The notes beneath the pieces are model-generated. The model saw nothing but the letters and a program-made list of their open reading frames with translations. It did no database searches and was not told the DNA's origin. Below are positions 29,604 to 37,947 of a DNA stretch of 64,000 bases, piece by piece. Source of the DNA: Devosia sp. FKR38. Lineage in GTDB: Bacteria > Pseudomonadota > Alphaproteobacteria > Rhizobiales > Devosiaceae. Numbering within the stretch: the first letter of the stretch is position 1; every line of letters starts with the position of its first letter. A program made the position numbers and the translations under genes. The stretch lies in contig NZ_STGC01000005.1 of NCBI RefSeq assembly GCF_005222805.1, positions 2,189,256 to 2,253,255 of the forward strand, read 5' to 3'.

Positions 29604-30386
29604 ATGCGAAAGCCCCACACCAGCCGCCTGCCGGCCCCGTTCCTGCGCTGCATCACACTACGGCACGATTTGCCCGAGGCGCCAACCGCCTATCCCTTCG
29701 ATCTGCCCTGGTTGCAGGACCCCGAGTTCGAGCTGCGCTTTACCACCCCGGTCACCATTCTCATCGGCGAGAACGGCAGCGGCAAATCCACCCTGATTGA
29801 GGCTATCGCCGCGCTGAGCGGCTATGATGAGGCCGGTGGCGGCAAGGGCTATCGGCCAATCGACCATTCCGGTGCTGTGGATAAGAGCGGCGCCGAACTG
29901 GCCCGGGCCCTGCGCGGGGCCTGGCTACCCAAGCTGACCAATGGCTGGTTCTTCAAGGCAGAGTCCTTCTTTTCTGTCGCGCGCTATCTCGACCAGGCCG
30001 CACTGGATGCCCATGCAGCACCGCCCGACTACCTGTCATGGAGCCACGGAGAAGGCTTCCTCAAATTCTTCGAAGAGCGCTTGGCCCGCCAGGGCATCTA
30101 CTTCATGGACGAACCAGAAAGCGCATTATCGCCGAAGCGCCAACTTGAACTGTTGCGCATCCTCCATGGCGTTCAGCAGGGCGCTGTCTCGCAAGTCATC
30201 ATGGCCACCCACTCGCCCATCTTGATGGCCGTACCGGGCGCGCGCCTGCTGGAGATCACGCGCAGGGGCTTGCTCGAAACCCAATATGACCGGACCGATC
30301 ATTTCCAGCTCTATAAGGCCTTCACGGTTGATCCCGAGGACTTCATCGCCAAGGCCCTCCGCTCCGACGAGGACGGCCTGTTCTAG
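29604..30386 (+). CDS. AAA/ABC-type predicted ATPase
   Basis: 260 residues. Walker A is ILIGENGSGKSTLIEAIAAL near residue 52, Walker B is IYFMDEPESALSPKRQLELL near 165, and the switch region is VIMATHSPILMAVPGARLL near 200. Instead of a canonical LSGGQ there is YLSWSHGEGFLKFFEE near 140, the SHGE-type signature known from small OLD/ABC-like ATPases. There is no membrane partner and no adjacent nuclease gene. It most resembles stand-alone predicted ATPases of COG3910 type. The role is unknown; DNA or RNA metabolism is only a guess. A weak ribosome site precedes the ATG. Confidence 0.85.
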   Translation: MRKPHTSRLPAPFLRCITLRHDLPEAPTAYPFDLPWLQDPEFELRFTTPVTILIGENGSGKSTLIEAIAALSGYDEAGGGKGYRPIDHSGAVDKSGAELARALRGAWLPKLTNGWFFKAESFFSVARYLDQAALDAHAAPPDYLSWSHGEGFLKFFEERLARQGIYFMDEPESALSPKRQLELLRILHGVQQGAVSQVIMATHSPILMAVPGARLLEITRRGLLETQYDRTDHFQLYKAFTVDPEDFIAKALRSDEDGLF

Positions 30387-30592
30387 GCGGCCGCAATGCC
30401 GCCCGGCCCGCCGTGTCATAGCCAGGTGCATGGCAATTGACACCCCCACCAGTCGCATCGATACTGCACCGACCATGATGATGTTCGCCGTCTACTTGCG
30501 CGCCTGATCGGCGCTATCGAGCGCAGCCCGCTGAGCAGCAGCGCTGCTCGCCCGGTCGCTTTTGCGACCATGCGAACTCATGGACTCTTCAA

Positions 30593-31387
30593 ATGCCTGA
30601 TACTTTGCCCGCGCTCACGCCAGCGCAGATCGATCGCTTTATTGCTGACGGCTTCGTCCGCCTCGACAATGCCTTTTCACCGGAGCAGGCTGCCCAGGCC
30701 CGAGCCATCCTCTGGTCCGCCAGCGGCTGCAATCCTGATGATCGCAGCACCTGGACCAAGCCCGTCGTGCGCCTGGGTGACCTCGCCCAGCCGATCTTTC
30801 AGCAGATCGCCAATACCCCGCTCCTGCATCAGGCCTATAACCAGTTGGTCGGCCCTGGCCGCTGGCTGCCCCGCGGTAGCCTTGGCACTTTCCCCATCCG
30901 CTTCCCATCACCCATCGATGCCGGGGACACCGGCTGGCACGTCGATGTCAGCTTTGGCTATGAGGCGCCAGACTTTCTCGATTGGCGTGTGAACGTCCAT
31001 TCCCGGGGGCGGGCTCTGCTGATGCTGTTCCTGTTCTCCGATGTGGGTGAGGACGATGCGCCAACCCGTATCAGGGTCGGCTCTCACATCGAGGTGGCGC
31101 GCTATCTGGCCCCGGCTGGCAATGCCGGACGCTCGCTGCGCGACATGATCACGGACCGCCCGGACTGGTTCGACACCGGGCGGGAGGTGCTTGCAACAGG
31201 GGTGGCCGGCACGGTCTATCTCTGCCACCCGTTCCTTGTTCATGCCGCTCAGATGAACCGCGGCACACGAGTCAAGTTCATGGCTCAGCCGGCACTGCTG
31301 CCCAAGGCGCCACTTGCGATCAAGCGGGCCGACGGTCGCTATGCACCGGTCGAGCGCGCCATCCGCCTGGCTCTGGACCAGGGCTAG
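30593..31387 (+). CDS. phytanoyl-CoA dioxygenase (PhyH) family protein
   Basis: 264 residues of the non-haem Fe(II)/2-oxoglutarate oxygenase PhyH family. The iron ligands are the HxD of GDTGWHVDVSFGYE near residue 116 and a distal His in YLCHPFLVHAAQMNRG near 218, followed by the Arg of RGTRVKFMAQPAL that binds 2-oxoglutarate. The N-terminal ALTPAQIDRFIADGFVRLDN is also typical. The substrate is not predictable. A strong terminator follows. A second, diverged PhyH gene lies at 50072-50896. Confidence 0.88.
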   Translation: MPDTLPALTPAQIDRFIADGFVRLDNAFSPEQAAQARAILWSASGCNPDDRSTWTKPVVRLGDLAQPIFQQIANTPLLHQAYNQLVGPGRWLPRGSLGTFPIRFPSPIDAGDTGWHVDVSFGYEAPDFLDWRVNVHSRGRALLMLFLFSDVGEDDAPTRIRVGSHIEVARYLAPAGNAGRSLRDMITDRPDWFDTGREVLATGVAGTVYLCHPFLVHAAQMNRGTRVKFMAQPALLPKAPLAIKRADGRYAPVERAIRLALDQG

Positions 31388-31434
31388 CAGTCCGGCGGTC
31401 GGGCGCATCGGCCCACCACTTGGAACGCGCAGCG

Positions 31435-31472
31435 CGGCCGCGGTGTTTAGTCCCCGCGGCCGTTGCTTTTTT
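31435..31472 (+). terminator. Rho-independent terminator after PhyH gene
   Basis: Perfect 9-bp GC stem CGGCCGCGG/CCGCGGCCG (31435-31443 with 31454-31462) with a 10-base loop, followed by TTGCTTTTTT. Confidence 0.85.
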
Positions 31473-31520
31473 GCGAGCATCTCGCCATCGTGCAGCTTTT
31501 CAGACGACGAGGGCGATCCG

Positions 31521-32438
31521 ATGATCCGATACGCAGCCGCACTGGGCCTGCTGCTCACCACCACCGCTGTGGCTGCCGCGCAGACGCTGGACGAGCAGAT
31601 TGTCAACTTCGTGGGCGCCCCCGGGTTTGCGACGCAGGATGTCGCCGGTCTGAATAACCGGCTCGACCAAAACTGGCTCGATCAGGATAGCGTCTCGCCG
31701 GGCGGCGCGGTGGGACCGCTGGAAAAGGCGATGCTGATCGCCGAAACCGGCATCGGCTCCACGCGGACCCGCAGCGCCATCAGCTATGGCGAAGTGATCG
31801 CCGAGGACGGCACGCCGGTCAGCTTCATTGAAGTGCGCCACTATAATATGGCAGCGCCCCTCCACGCCGAGACCGTCGACGCCTATGGTGTGGAAGACAC
31901 TGCTGATGTCGCCGATTTCGGCGAAGGCGAACACAAGGCCTGGCGCTTCGTGTTCCAGCCGATGATGAACAATGTCGCTGTACTCGTCGAGGCGAGCGTG
32001 CGGGTCATCTCGCCCGAGGAAGCGGCCAAGGATGATTGCCTTGGCCAGCCCTGCCTCGCGCTGGATGCCGAAGACAACCACCCGATGGACTGGACGGAGA
32101 TAGACGGGACACTCCCAAGCTGGCCCGAACTCTACCCGTCTGATGGGACGGGGATTGCCACCCCAGCCGCGACGATCGCCCAGATTGCGGTGCTGGGCTA
32201 TTGGGCCAGCGCTGAATCGGGCAGCTATCAGTGGACCGGCGGCGAACACCCCGAGGCTGCACGCGACGCAACGCCCTATCGCTTTATCGGCATCGATCGC
32301 AATCTGGGTCAGGACGACAGCATCGCGACGGACTGGCACGAAACCCTGCTCAACGACGATTCCATGTCCGAACTGGCCTACCGCTATATCGGTGTAATCG
32401 GCCAGGTCTGGCTGATGCAGGCCACAAAACCGCGCTGA
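31521..32438 (+). CDS. hypothetical secreted protein (305 aa)
   Basis: Starts at ATG 31521 with a Sec signal MIRYAAALGLLLTTTAVAAA and probable cleavage before QTLDEQ, so it is periplasmic. The mature part is acidic, with one possible disulfide pair in KDDCLGQPCLALDAEDN near residue 170. The regions WRFVFQPMMNNVAVLVEASV and MDWTEIDGTLPSWPELYPSD look like a beta-rich fold. I do not recognise a family. It has its own expression unit, being flanked upstream by a terminator and downstream by a convergent aldolase gene. Confidence 0.75.
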   Translation: MIRYAAALGLLLTTTAVAAAQTLDEQIVNFVGAPGFATQDVAGLNNRLDQNWLDQDSVSPGGAVGPLEKAMLIAETGIGSTRTRSAISYGEVIAEDGTPVSFIEVRHYNMAAPLHAETVDAYGVEDTADVADFGEGEHKAWRFVFQPMMNNVAVLVEASVRVISPEEAAKDDCLGQPCLALDAEDNHPMDWTEIDGTLPSWPELYPSDGTGIATPAATIAQIAVLGYWASAESGSYQWTGGEHPEAARDATPYRFIGIDRNLGQDDSIATDWHETLLNDDSMSELAYRYIGVIGQVWLMQATKPR

Positions 32439-32464
32439 AGCCCCGCCGCGATCAGGCCGCCATC

Positions 32465-33484
32465 CTAAGCCGCGAAGAAGGCGGCGACCTGCTCCAGCGC
32501 ACCCTCGACCGTGGCATCATCGACATCGAGATGGGTCACCCAGCGCTGCTGGCCATAAGTGCCGGTGATGCCCACGCCCCGCGCCTTGAGGAAGGCCATG
32601 AAGCGCTGGCCGACCTCGGGGTCCATGTCCACGAAGATGATATTGGTGTCCGGCATGGCGAGGCGTATGGCCGGATGAGCCGACAGCCCCTCGGCCAAGC
32701 GCTTGGCGCGACGATGGTCATCGCCCAGTCGGGCAATGTTGTGGTCCAGGGCATAGAGCCCGGCTGCCGCAAGAATGCCGGACTGCCGCATGCCACCGCC
32801 CAGCATCTTGCGGGTGCGACGCGCGGCATCAATCAGATCCTGCCGACCAACCAGCACCGAACCCACCGGCGCCCCCAGGCCCTTGGAGAGGCAGATCGAT
32901 ACCGTGTCGAAGGCCGCCGTGAATTCGGCAATGCCGACGCCCAGCGCCGTACAGGCATTGAAGGCCCGTGCCCCATCCAGATGCAGGCCCAGGCCATGGC
33001 GCCGGGCAATCTCGGCAACGCTGGTCATATAGGCCATCGGCAGCGCCCGCCCGCCAAAGGTGTTCTCCAGCGCGATCACCCGCGTGCGGGCATAGTGGCT
33101 GTCATCGGGCTTGATGGCCGCCTCGATATCGGCCAGCGCCAGCGTCCCGTCAGGCTGATGCGCAATCGGCTGTGGCTGGATCGAGCCCAGCACCGCCGCG
33201 CCCCCGGCCTCGTGGTGATAGAGATGGGCCTGCTGCCCGGCGATATATTCATCGCCCCGCCCGCAATGGCTCATCAGGGCCAACAGGTTCGACTGCGTGC
33301 CCGATGGCACGAACAGGGCCGCATCCTTGCCCAGCATCGTCGCCATCCGCTGTTCCAGCCGCTTGACCGTCGGGTCATCGCCAAACACATCATCGCCCAC
33401 TTCCGCCTCGCCCATGGCCTTGCGCATGCCGGGGGATGGCTGGGTGACGGTATCGGAGCGGAAGTCGAAGCGGATGGCGTTCAT
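32465..33484 (-). CDS. ltaE: low-specificity L-threonine aldolase
   Basis: PLP enzyme that splits threonine or allo-threonine into glycine and acetaldehyde. From MNAIRFDFRSDTVTQPS it is 339 residues; a start at 33508 would add eight. Family motifs are FRSDTVTQPSPGMRKAM, VGDDVFGDDPTVKRLE, FVPSGTQSNLLALMSHC and the PLP-binding lysine in ICLSKGLGAPVGSVLVG near residue 196. LHLDGARAFNA holds the Asp that contacts the pyridine nitrogen. Cytoplasmic. The gene stands alone, ending 26 bases from the convergent secreted-protein gene. Confidence 0.94.
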   Translation of the reverse strand: MNAIRFDFRSDTVTQPSPGMRKAMGEAEVGDDVFGDDPTVKRLEQRMATMLGKDAALFVPSGTQSNLLALMSHCGRGDEYIAGQQAHLYHHEAGGAAVLGSIQPQPIAHQPDGTLALADIEAAIKPDDSHYARTRVIALENTFGGRALPMAYMTSVAEIARRHGLGLHLDGARAFNACTALGVGIAEFTAAFDTVSICLSKGLGAPVGSVLVGRQDLIDAARRTRKMLGGGMRQSGILAAAGLYALDHNIARLGDDHRRAKRLAEGLSAHPAIRLAMPDTNIIFVDMDPEVGQRFMAFLKARGVGITGTYGQQRWVTHLDVDDATVEGALEQVAAFFAA

Positions 33485-33553
33485 GGTGCGGCTTTCGGCA
33501 GGTGACATGGCGCAACCATAGCTGAACCACCGACCGATGGTAGCTAGACAGCC

Positions 33554-34510
33554 CTAGAAGAGCTCCTCGCTTGGCAGATCCTCCGACACATTGCTCGATT
33601 TGGTGTTGCGCAGAACCAGAATGCTCGCGGGCAAGGCATGGGACTGGGCCAGAGACAAGAGCCGGTGTGCGCTCAGCTCGGTCAGTTCAGTGCCGGCCGA
33701 GAGCAGCAGCCGCCCGTCCTGATCGGTCAGATCCTTGACGAGCACGTCGCCGGTGCGCGCCAGCATCGGCCGAATGGAAACCATGCCTTCGCTGGGTGTC
33801 GGCTCAATGACCATCAATACGGTGCGCGCTACCGCAAATATCTCCGGATCATAGCGGGCATGACTTTGCGCCAGCTTGCGGAACGCATCGTCACGCGTGC
33901 GCGATGCGCCTGTTGCGGCATCGGCCAGGTCGATCAGAACCTTCAGAATCCGCGCTGCCTGCGGCAGTTCGTTGCCGCTGGGGCCGTCGATCGGCCAACC
34001 AGAGCCATCATAGCCCTTTCGCGCATAGAACACGGCGCGCGCCACCCCATCCATCCTGGGTATATTGGCGATCAGTCGCGATGCCACCAAAGCGCTTTCC
34101 TCGATGCGCAGAGCTTCCTCTTCGTCCAGCGCAATATCGGCGGCATACTTTGCCGCGAGATCATCGGGCAATGAGATGACGCCCATCGGATACAGCAGCG
34201 CCGCCAAATCGAGTTCCCAAGCCTTGTCGATTGTCATGTGACGGGAGATTTGTCGTGTCCAGCGCTGCACCTTGGCCGCCTTCTGGAACACTTCTGGCCG
34301 GGCAGTTGCCAGAATATCGGTCATCAGCTTGACCCCGCCCCGTAGCAGTTGCTCCTGCGCCTTGAGCGCAATCGAGAGTTCCCGATTCTTGCTCTCGGCA
34401 AACTGCTCTGCCACCTTGCGCGCGGCCTGCTCGTGCTTGAGCCGCGCCAGGGCCATGTTGACCGTCACTGGAATTGCAGAGGCGCCATTGTCAATCGAAG
34501 CTACACCCAT
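33554..34510 (-). CDS. degenerate HD-GYP-like protein lacking metal ligands
   Basis: 318 residues from the ATG at 34510, which has GGGAGAAACG upstream. The first 60 residues are a charged, probably coiled-coil helix (ARLKHEQAARKVAEQFAESK). The HD-GYP-like domain follows: ELDLAALLYPMGVISLPDDL stands where active enzymes have LLHDIGKI, so the HD pair is Tyr-Pro; and FYARKGYDGSGWPIDG stands where HHExxDGSGYP is usual. A C-terminal segment TGDVLVKDLTDQDGRLLLSA resembles the tail of response-regulator HD-GYP proteins, though there is no receiver domain. It is unlikely to hydrolyse cyclic di-GMP and may bind it or act as a scaffold. Confidence 0.75.
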   Translation of the reverse strand: MGVASIDNGASAIPVTVNMALARLKHEQAARKVAEQFAESKNRELSIALKAQEQLLRGGVKLMTDILATARPEVFQKAAKVQRWTRQISRHMTIDKAWELDLAALLYPMGVISLPDDLAAKYAADIALDEEEALRIEESALVASRLIANIPRMDGVARAVFYARKGYDGSGWPIDGPSGNELPQAARILKVLIDLADAATGASRTRDDAFRKLAQSHARYDPEIFAVARTVLMVIEPTPSEGMVSIRPMLARTGDVLVKDLTDQDGRLLLSAGTELTELSAHRLLSLAQSHALPASILVLRNTKSSNVSEDLPSEELF

Positions 34511-34642
34511 GTCCGTTTCTCCCAGACGGGGCATCGGCAGCAGCAGCGGCACGCTCCCCGGCCGGCAACGCATTCATACCGCGTCGCCTAAACCCAGCAT
34601 GGAACCAGATCAACGCAACTCGAATAACACTTGCGGTAGAAT

Positions 34643-35587
34643 TTAAATCAGATTGCCCCGGTCCGCCGGACGTTGAGCGACAATCAGCAGGCCGGTGATC
34701 GGCGCGCCCCTATCCATTCGCAGGGTTGCCGTATCAAACAGCAATATGTCCAGCCCGGCATCCGTCAGAGCCTGTCGCGTCGCTTCGATCCCATGGGCAT
34801 AGCGCAGCGAGGGGCGCAGAAACACTGCCTCCTCCCCATCATGGGCCTCAAGCGAGAATGCCAGCAAACCACCCGGGCGCATGGCCCCAACGGCCGCGCG
34901 CAGGACCGGGGGCAGAGCACCACAATAGATGAACACATCGGCCGCGGTAATCAGGTCGGTTTGCGCTTCACGCCCGGCAAGAAAGGCAACCAGTTCCGCC
35001 TTTTCGAGCCGATCATAACGCTGCTGCCGGGCAGCTTCCGCAATCATGGCGGCACTCAGATCGATTCCCTCAAGAAAATCGACGCGGTCGCGCATGCGCG
35101 CGCCCATCAGACCCGTGCCACAACCAAGATCGAGCATGGTGGCAAATCTCTCAACCCCCAGGCTGGCCATCACTGTACTCAACCGGGCGTCCAGCAATTC
35201 GGGGACTTGGTAGCCGAGCCGGTCCACCAGCGCCGCCTCGAACTGGGGCGCATATTGATCGAACAGCGCCTCGACATAGCCAACGGCTGTTCCGACACCG
35301 GCTGGGCCAGCGCCGTGCGAGGCTAGTTTGAGGCTGGCCCCGAACACGCAGAGGTCATCAAGCGCCTCGACATGACGCCACGCCGAGATGGCCCCGGCCA
35401 CATTGCCGGCCTTGTCGCAATACAGGCCCAACATGTCCCATCCGGCCGCCCAGTCCGGAACAATTTCAAGAGCCTGCGAGATCAGTTCGGCTGCGGCAGT
35501 GTGGTCGCCGCTCTCAGCCAGCATCTTGGCATAGCCCGCGCGGCGGTCGGCAATCACATCGCCGGAAGAATGAAACGCCTTGGTCAA
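34643..35587 (-). CDS. SAM-dependent methyltransferase with N-terminal TPR segment
   Basis: 314 residues from a TTG at 35587; the true start is uncertain and could lie at a later ATG near 35524. The N-terminal part is TPR-like: AGYAKMLAESGDHTAAAELI and EIVPDWAAGWDMLGLYCDK. The methyltransferase motif I is ATMLDLGCGTGLMGARM near residue 155, with the acidic strand-2 end in FLEGIDLSAAMIAEA and AMRPGGLLAFSLEA as motif III. It matches class I methyltransferases with a TPR head that are common in Hyphomicrobiales. The substrate is unknown. It ends 131 bases before the HD-GYP-like gene in reading order. Confidence 0.82.
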   Translation of the reverse strand: MTKAFHSSGDVIADRRAGYAKMLAESGDHTAAAELISQALEIVPDWAAGWDMLGLYCDKAGNVAGAISAWRHVEALDDLCVFGASLKLASHGAGPAGVGTAVGYVEALFDQYAPQFEAALVDRLGYQVPELLDARLSTVMASLGVERFATMLDLGCGTGLMGARMRDRVDFLEGIDLSAAMIAEAARQQRYDRLEKAELVAFLAGREAQTDLITAADVFIYCGALPPVLRAAVGAMRPGGLLAFSLEAHDGEEAVFLRPSLRYAHGIEATRQALTDAGLDILLFDTATLRMDRGAPITGLLIVAQRPADRGNLI

Positions 35588-36099
35588 GACGAAAGATCTC
35601 GGGGAGCAACGGGCCCAATCGCCCGGCGCGCGGATTTGACTGAAAATCCAGCGGAACGCAAGGGGCTTGCGATGGCCCCGCCGCCCCGGCGCATCCGCAC
35701 GGCGCACTGCGCAGCATTGCCGCGCCTGCTACGGTTTCTCCCGCTAGTCTGTCACCTCAGGCCCGGCCCTGCACAACTACGGCACAATAGGTGGCATCGT
35801 CTTGTCACAAATCCCGCCTTGTCTTGCCCATCAGGCGCGATTACTTGATGTCTGACAGGCGCCGGACGCCTGCGCACTGTGTTCGAACCGCCCCTATCGT
35901 CTCGATCCGGCGGAGTATTGAACGGCGAAGTTTTTGACGCTAAAGTTACCAGATCGAATATTGCGGCCGACCGATCTGAACCTGCGAACGTCCATTCGCC
36001 TCTGCTGACGTCAATTTCCGATATTTCGATATCACTACTGGCCGGGACCAATAGTGGCCCTGGCTGCCTACCAGCAGACTGCACGAGGGAACGCGCATC
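35588..36099. other. 512-base region upstream of cspA
   Basis: No gene is supported. The part nearest cspA is its promoter and 5' leader: a sigma-70-like promoter at 35934-35962 would give a leader of about 130 bases, the length expected of cold-shock mRNAs that fold to regulate translation. The left part may contain the start region of the methyltransferase gene. A minus-strand reading frame from 36189 to 35752 is antisense to cspA and unlikely to be coding. Confidence 0.55.
35934..35962 (+). promoter_or_regulatory. cspA promoter
   Basis: TTGACG (35934-35939), 17 bases, AATATT (35957-35962): a good match to the sigma-70 consensus, with an AT-rich -10 in otherwise GC-rich DNA. The start codon is 137 bases downstream. 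Confidence 0.6.
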
Positions 36100-36309
36100 A
36101 TGGCAACTGGCACCGTAAAATGGTTTAACGGTCAAAAAGGCTACGGCTTCATTCAGCCCGACGAAGGCGGGGCGGACGTCTTCGTCCACATCTCCGCCAT
36201 TCAGCGGTCCGGCCTGAACGGCCTCGATGAAGGTCAGAAGATCAACTACGAGATCGTCAAGGACAAGCGGACCGGCAAGTCGGCTGCAGACAATCTCACG
36301 CCTGCTTGA
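36100..36309 (+). CDS. cspA: cold shock protein CspA family
   Basis: A 69-residue single-stranded nucleic-acid-binding OB-fold protein. RNP1 is KGYGFIQ at 14-20 and RNP2 is VFVHIS at 27-32, in the stretch [19 protein letters not shown]; the N-terminal ATGTVKWFN is diagnostic. GAGGGAACG lies before the ATG. A 5' leader of about 130 bases, from the predicted promoter, suggests post-transcriptional cold control as in other csp genes. A strong terminator follows. Confidence 0.97.
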   Translation: MATGTVKWFNGQKGYGFIQPDEGGADVFVHISAIQRSGLNGLDEGQKINYEIVKDKRTGKSAADNLTPA

Positions 36310-36334
36310 GCTGACGAGACCGAAAACGGAATTG

Positions 36335-36370
36335 GGGCGCGTCCGGTAGGAGGGAACGCGCCCTTTTTCT
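36335..36370 (+). terminator. Rho-independent terminator of cspA
   Basis: Arms GGGCGCGT (36335-36342) and ACGCGCCC (36356-36363) pair perfectly over a 13-base loop, followed by TTTTTCTT. It also lies 5 bases from the end of convergent proC and could insulate it. Confidence 0.85.
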
Positions 36371-36374
36371 TGCC

Positions 36375-37199
36375 CTAGCTGCGGCCCAGCTCTTCGCTGC
36401 GCACTCGCGCTGCATCCACGGTCCGCCCGATGAGCTCGGTGAGACCGGGCTCACCCATCAGCACGGCCAGCCCCGCTGCCGTCGTGCCATTGGGCGAGGT
36501 CACATTCTGGCGCAGCACCGAGGGCGCCGTCGCATCGGCGTCGAGCAGCGCAGCTGAACCGATCACCGTCTGGCGCGCCAGCTGCTCGGCTACTGCGTCC
36601 GACAGGCCCTGCGCCCGCGCCGCCGCCGCCAAAGCCTCCACCATGTGGAACACATAGGCCGGCCCGGACCCGGACACGGCCGTCACCGCATCAATCTGCC
36701 CTTCATTGTCCAGCCAAACCACCTGCCCGGCCGCCTGCAACAGCGCATTGGCGGTGTCGCGGTCGGCGGCGCTGACATCGCCGCCGGCAACCAGCCCCGT
36801 AATCCCCTTGCCCACTTGCGCCGGCGTATTGGGCATGGCGCGCACGATCCGGGCTGTTTCCAGCCCGCGACCCAGCCGGGCAATATCGATGCCCGCGGCG
36901 ATGGAAATGGCCAGCGTATGTGGGCCGATCACCGGGCGCAGCGATTGCATCACCCCGTCGATGATCTGCGGCTTGACGGCCAGCACCAGCACATTGGGCA
37001 TCAGACCGCTCGCCTGATGGCTCAGCGTCAGGCCATAGTCCTCCGCCAGCTCCAGCGCGGCCGGGCCGGGCGATGGATCGACCAGAATGAAATTGTTGGG
37101 TGACAGGCCGGCTTCAAGCCAGCCACTCGCCAGCGCCAGGCCCATCTTGCCGGCGCCCACCAACATGACGGGGCCGATGGAATTGAGGGCGGTGCTCAT
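36375..37199 (-). CDS. proC: pyrroline-5-carboxylate reductase ProC
   Basis: Last step of proline synthesis, reducing pyrroline-5-carboxylate with NAD(P)H. The 274 residues fit. The Rossmann glycine motif is VMLVGAGKMGLALASGWLEA near residue 12. Other family traits are VLAVKPQIIDGVMQ, ISIAAGIDIARLGRGL, RAMPNTPAQVGKGITGLVAG and the substrate region VSGSGPAYVFHMVEALAAAA, with SPNGTTAAGLAVL near the end. Its start overlaps the upstream YbjN-domain gene by 4 bases (ATGA), so the two are coupled. Confidence 0.97.
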   Translation of the reverse strand: MSTALNSIGPVMLVGAGKMGLALASGWLEAGLSPNNFILVDPSPGPAALELAEDYGLTLSHQASGLMPNVLVLAVKPQIIDGVMQSLRPVIGPHTLAISIAAGIDIARLGRGLETARIVRAMPNTPAQVGKGITGLVAGGDVSAADRDTANALLQAAGQVVWLDNEGQIDAVTAVSGSGPAYVFHMVEALAAAARAQGLSDAVAEQLARQTVIGSAALLDADATAPSVLRQNVTSPNGTTAAGLAVLMGEPGLTELIGRTVDAARVRSEELGRS

Positions 37200-37696
37200 G
37201 CTTCACCCACGGTTTCAAACATCACATGGCTCAGCGCATCCGCCGCCGTCTTGCCGGCCCAGACCACGAACTGGAATGCCTGATAATAGAGATCGCAACT
37301 GTCGGTCGCCGAGCGCAGCAGCGCCTCGCATTGCTGCGGCGACACATCGGCGCCACCGGTCAGCAGGTGGGAGTTGCGGAACAGCACCACGCCTTCCTTG
37401 TTCCAGATGTCGAAATGGCCGATCCACAACTGCTCGTTGATCAGGCTGATCAGCTGTTTGATCTCGGCCCGGCGGCCCTCGGGAACCTTCAGATCGAAAG
37501 CGCTGGCGATGTGCAGGCTCTCCAGATCTTCCATCCAGTTGAAAGACACGTGATAGTCACTCCAGCCGCCACGAACCGAGATGGAAATCTCGTCGGCGTC
37601 CTGGCGCTCGAATGTCCAGTCATTGATCGAGGCAATGTGCTCAATAATGTCCACAGGGTGAACATTGCGATCAATCTCGACTTGAATAAGTGACAT
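37196..37696 (-). CDS. YbjN domain-containing protein
   Basis: 166 residues beginning MSLIQVEIDRNVHPVDIIEH; the start at 37696 is preferred because upstream codons give an unlikely extension. The YbjN-type fold shows WTFERQDADEISISVRGGW, YHVSFNWMEDLESLHIASAF, SLINEQLWIGHFDIW, GVVLFRNSHLLTGG and ATDSCDLYYQAFQFVVWAGK. YbjN proteins are poorly understood; a chaperone-like or sensory role is proposed for relatives. It overlaps proC by 4 bases and is the first gene of that two-gene unit. Confidence 0.88.
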   Translation of the reverse strand: MSLIQVEIDRNVHPVDIIEHIASINDWTFERQDADEISISVRGGWSDYHVSFNWMEDLESLHIASAFDLKVPEGRRAEIKQLISLINEQLWIGHFDIWNKEGVVLFRNSHLLTGGADVSPQQCEALLRSATDSCDLYYQAFQFVVWAGKTAADALSHVMFETVGEA

Positions 37697-37947
37697 AGAC
37701 GTATTGTGTCCTGGCAACGCGTATTTGAAGTGATGCGACCCAATGGGCCGCGCAACTGTCGGGTACTCAGGGAACTCAATGCCCGCACAAGGGCTTACGA
37801 ATCGTCCCAATGCTCAGACCGTACACGTCCCTTCTGATTCAGGGGACGCGACGCAGAGCCGGAACGCCATTCTCTTGTGGATGATGATCGGGGCCGAAGG
37901 GTTAACGAAGCGTTAACGCAAACTGTCGCTCAACAGGCCTTTATGCG

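Noticed and set aside
31314-31520. Longer N-terminus for the secreted protein at 31521
   Set aside because: The extension would run through a strong terminator and the end of the PhyH gene; the signal peptide begins at 31521.
35752-36189. 145-codon minus-strand frame over the cspA leader and start
   Set aside because: It runs antisense through cspA, has no ribosome site and shows no family resemblance; the region is better read as promoter and leader.
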